Origin: Streptomyces akebiae
GTDB taxonomy: Bacteria > Actinomycetota > Actinomycetes > Streptomycetales > Streptomycetaceae
Assembly (NCBI RefSeq): GCF_019599145.1
Contig: NZ_CP080647.1
Span: 3,906,001-3,970,000 of the forward strand
DNA: 64,000 nucleotides
Reading direction: 5' to 3'
Shown here: in pieces, positions 61,879 through 64,000 of the stretch
How the letters are laid out: every line of letters begins with the position of its first letter
Position numbering within the stretch: position 1 is the first letter of the stretch
Made by a program: the position numbers and the translations under genes
The notes under the pieces: generated by a model
What the model was told of the DNA's origin: nothing
The model's input: only the letters and a program-made list of their open reading frames with translations
Database searches by the model: none

Positions 61879-63585
61879 CTACAGCGGCACGATGTCCGGC
61901 GCCCCCAACCGCGCGGCATCCGCCGTCAGGTCGTCCGGCTGCCGCTGCGACTCCCGCTCCGCCTCCACCCTCTTCTCATAGTGCTGGACCTCCCGCTCGA
62001 TCTGGTCCTTGTCCCACCCGAGCACCGGAGCCATCAGCTCCGCCGCCTCCCGCGCACTGCGCGTCCCCCGGTCGAACGTCTCGATCGAGATCCGCGTCCG
62101 CCGAGTGAGCACGTCGTCGAGATGCCGCGCCCCCTCGTGCGAGGCCGCGTACACCACCTCGGCCCGCAGATAGTCGTCGGCCGCGTGCAACGGCTCCCCC
62201 AGCGACGGATCGGAGGCGATCAGATCGAGCAGTTCCTCGGTCGCCGACCCGTACCGGTTCAGCAGATGTTCCACCCGCACCACATGCAGCCCGGTGCTCG
62301 CCGCGATCCGCGCCCGCGCGTTCCACAGGGCCCGGTACCCCTCCGCGCCCAGCAGCGGCACATCCTCGGTGACACACTCCGCGACCCGCTGGTCGAGCCC
62401 GTGCACGGCGGCGTCCACCGCGTCCTTGGCCATGACCCGGTACGTCGTGTACTTGCCGCCGGCCACGACCACCAGCCCCGGCACGGGGTGCGCCACGATG
62501 TGCTCGCGCGAGAGCTTGCTGGTGGCGTCCGACTCCCCCGCGAGCAACGGCCGCAGTCCTGCGTACACCCCCTGTACGTCGTCCCGCGTCAGCGGGACCG
62601 CCAGGACCGAGTTCACGTGCTCCAGCAGATAGTCGATGTCCGCGCTGGACGCGGCCGGGTGCGCCTTGTCGAGGTCCCAGTCGGTGTCCGTCGTGCCCAC
62701 GATCCAGTGCCGCCCCCAGGGGATGACGAACAGCACGGACTTCTCGGTCCGCAGGATCAGCCCGGTCGTGGAGTGGATCCGGTCCTTCGGTACGACCAGA
62801 TGGATGCCTTTGGAGGCCCGGACGTGGAACTGCCCGCGCTCGCCCACCATCGCCTGGGTGTCGTCGGTCCACACCCCGGTCGCGTTGACGACCTGCCGGG
62901 CGCGGATCTCGTACTCCCCGCCACCCTCGACGTCCTGCACCTTGGCCCCGACGACCCGCTCGCCCTCCCGCAGGAAACCGGTCACCCGCGCGCGGTTGGC
63001 GACCTTCGCCCCGTACGACGCGGCCGTGCGCACCATGGTGGCCACATACCGGGCGTCGTCCATCTGGGCGTCGTAGTACTGCAGCGCCCCGACGAGCGCG
63101 TCCTTCCTCAAGCAGGGCGCGATGCGCAGGGCGTGGTGGCGGGTCAGATGACGATGGACCGGCAGCCCCCGCCCGTGCCCGCGCGCCATCGACATCCCGT
63201 CGTACAACGCGACGCCCGAGCCCGCGTACCACCGCTCCCAACCCTTGTGCTGCAAGGGATAGAGGAAGGGCACGGGCTTCACCAGATGAGGGGCCAGGCG
63301 TTCCAGCAGCAGCCCACGCTCCTTCAGGGCCTCGCGGACGAGGGCGAAGTCGAGCATCTCCAGATAACGCAGACCACCGTGGATCAGTTTGCTGGACCGA
63401 CTGGAGGTGCCCGACGCCCAGTCACGCGCCTCGACCAGGCCCGTGGACAGACCGCGGGTCACGGCGTCCAACGCCGTGCCCGCGCCGACCACGCCACCAC
63501 CCACGACCAGCACGTCCAGCTCGCGCTCGGCCATACCCGCCAGTGACTCGGCGCGCTGCGCCGGTCCCAGTGCCGCTGTCCTCAC
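61879..63585 (-). CDS. glpD: Aerobic glycerol-3-phosphate dehydrogenase
   Basis: 568 residues. GTG 63585 is supported by GGGAGG 6 nt upstream; an internal ATG at MAERELD is an alternative. The FAD-binding Rossmann motif is VVGGGVVGAG. The family signature SSRSSKLIHGGLRYL is present, with the substrate-binding DAQMDDARYVATMVR and the C-terminal GlpO/GlpD helical domain. The enzyme oxidises sn-glycerol 3-phosphate to dihydroxyacetone phosphate at the membrane, passing electrons to quinone. No glpF or glpK is in the window. Confidence 0.96.
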   Translation of the reverse strand: MRTAALGPAQRAESLAGMAERELDVLVVGGGVVGAGTALDAVTRGLSTGLVEARDWASGTSSRSSKLIHGGLRYLEMLDFALVREALKERGLLLERLAPHLVKPVPFLYPLQHKGWERWYAGSGVALYDGMSMARGHGRGLPVHRHLTRHHALRIAPCLRKDALVGALQYYDAQMDDARYVATMVRTAASYGAKVANRARVTGFLREGERVVGAKVQDVEGGGEYEIRARQVVNATGVWTDDTQAMVGERGQFHVRASKGIHLVVPKDRIHSTTGLILRTEKSVLFVIPWGRHWIVGTTDTDWDLDKAHPAASSADIDYLLEHVNSVLAVPLTRDDVQGVYAGLRPLLAGESDATSKLSREHIVAHPVPGLVVVAGGKYTTYRVMAKDAVDAAVHGLDQRVAECVTEDVPLLGAEGYRALWNARARIAASTGLHVVRVEHLLNRYGSATEELLDLIASDPSLGEPLHAADDYLRAEVVYAASHEGARHLDDVLTRRTRISIETFDRGTRSAREAAELMAPVLGWDKDQIEREVQHYEKRVEAERESQRQPDDLTADAARLGAPDIVPL

Positions 63586-63878
63586 CGCTGCCTCCCGCTG
63601 TCCGTCGCGCCGGCCTCATCCCCGCATGCCCGTCGGACGAGACCCAGCTCTTTCGTCCCACTCGCATCCCCTGCCCGAAATTCTGACCGCCTTGCCCGAC
63701 TTCGGCCACCACCGGCCGCCAGCCTGTGGATAACTCCGCAGGACGCGCACAGAAAAACAACGTCCCAATCCCGCATATCGGTCATATTTCCGCCTAATGT
63801 GACATTGCGCTCGCTCATCCAGACCACCGGGCTTGCGCGTCTGTCCCGCTTCGGTTATTGGGAAGGACGGCCCTCGCC
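63586..63878. other. Intergenic region between divergent glpD and sugar dehydrogenase
   Basis: AT-richer than the surroundings. It contains a perfect DnaA-box sequence (TGTGGATAA, 63725-63733) and an 11-bp palindrome AATGT-G-ACATT (63796-63806). A minus-strand frame with MTDMRDWDVVFLCASCGV is open here, but I do not accept it as a gene. Confidence 0.5.
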
Positions 63879-64000
63879 ATGCCCGCAGATCTCGCCGTGA
63901 TCGGACTCGGCCAGTTGGGGCTGCCGCTGGCCCAGGCCGCCGTCGCCGCCGGCATCGCCACGCTCGGTTACCGCACCGGCCCGGACTCCGGCTCGCTCGC
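63879..64000 (+). CDS. Nucleotide-sugar dehydrogenase (3' end outside window)
   Basis: The first 40 codons are present, starting MPADLAVIGLGQLGLPLAQA, with GGAAGGA 11 nt before ATG 63879. GxGxxGxxxA is the NAD-binding Rossmann motif, and the GLGQLGLPLA form is typical of UDP-glucose/UDP-ManNAc 6-dehydrogenases, which make uronic acid nucleotide sugars for surface polysaccharide. The substrate cannot be judged from this fragment. Confidence 0.8.
   Translation, partial: MPADLAVIGLGQLGLPLAQAAVAAGIATLGYRTGPDSGSL

Noticed and set aside
63582..63827. 81-aa minus-strand ORF with a CASCG motif upstream of glpD
   Set aside because: It runs into the glpD start and covers the only promoter space of two divergent genes. 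Coding quality falls off quickly, and a single CxxC is weak evidence.

Overview
The window is very GC-rich. It has GTG starts, strong third-position GC bias, ydaO-type control of a P60 hydrolase, PspC sensor kinases, runs of eukaryote-like Ser/Thr kinases, rare TTA (bldA) codons and Streptomyces-type intergenic repeats. Together these point to a Streptomyces chromosome, probably conserved core sequence, with one accessory-looking block between about 34 and 50 kb. I see no tRNA, rRNA, CRISPR array, transposase or phage gene.

Layout. 1-5.2 kb: end of a SWIM zinc-finger gene, a possible small Gly/Cys-rich ORF, a DUF5691 gene, a standalone B12-binding subunit (probably icmB) and a secreted-type lipase. 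5.2-13.5 kb: cell-wall and DNA genes, namely a membrane-anchored M23 peptidase, pcrA helicase and two NlpC/P60 endopeptidases; one P60 gene has a c-di-AMP (ydaO) riboswitch and the other a leader with strong hairpins. 13.6-17.8 kb: a PspC-fused histidine kinase with its LuxR-type response regulator, divergent from a PspC membrane protein, which looks like an envelope-stress module. 17.9-30.5 kb: DoxX, a six-helix membrane protein, DUF4429/SHOCT, class II aldolase, PPOX, guaA, chorismate mutase with a predicted Phe/Tyr leader-peptide attenuator, a lipoprotein, a ChoD-like GMC oxidoreductase and succinic semialdehyde dehydrogenase.

30.7-34 kb holds a Ser/Thr kinase and a diacylglycerol-kinase-family lipid kinase. 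34-46.8 kb is a minus-strand cassette of secreted proteins: an FG-GAP protein, a LamG protein and a 2266-residue Rhs/HINT polymorphic toxin. The toxin tip aligns residue for residue with the active site of guanyl-specific RNase Sa, and the next gene, overlapping by 4 nt, is a barstar-family immunity protein. Divergent from it, behind a perfect 18-bp palindrome, lies a two-gene unit (alpha/beta hydrolase plus GT4 glycosyltransferase) with three TTA codons. 50.2-61.6 kb is a tandem array of five paralogous membrane Ser/Thr kinases, one of them a clear pseudokinase. The window ends with glpD and the first 40 codons of a nucleotide-sugar dehydrogenase.

The strongest leads are the Rhs-RNase/barstar pair, the chorismate mutase attenuator, the pseudokinase within the kinase array, the TTA-containing genes, and the leader RNAs in front of the P60 genes.
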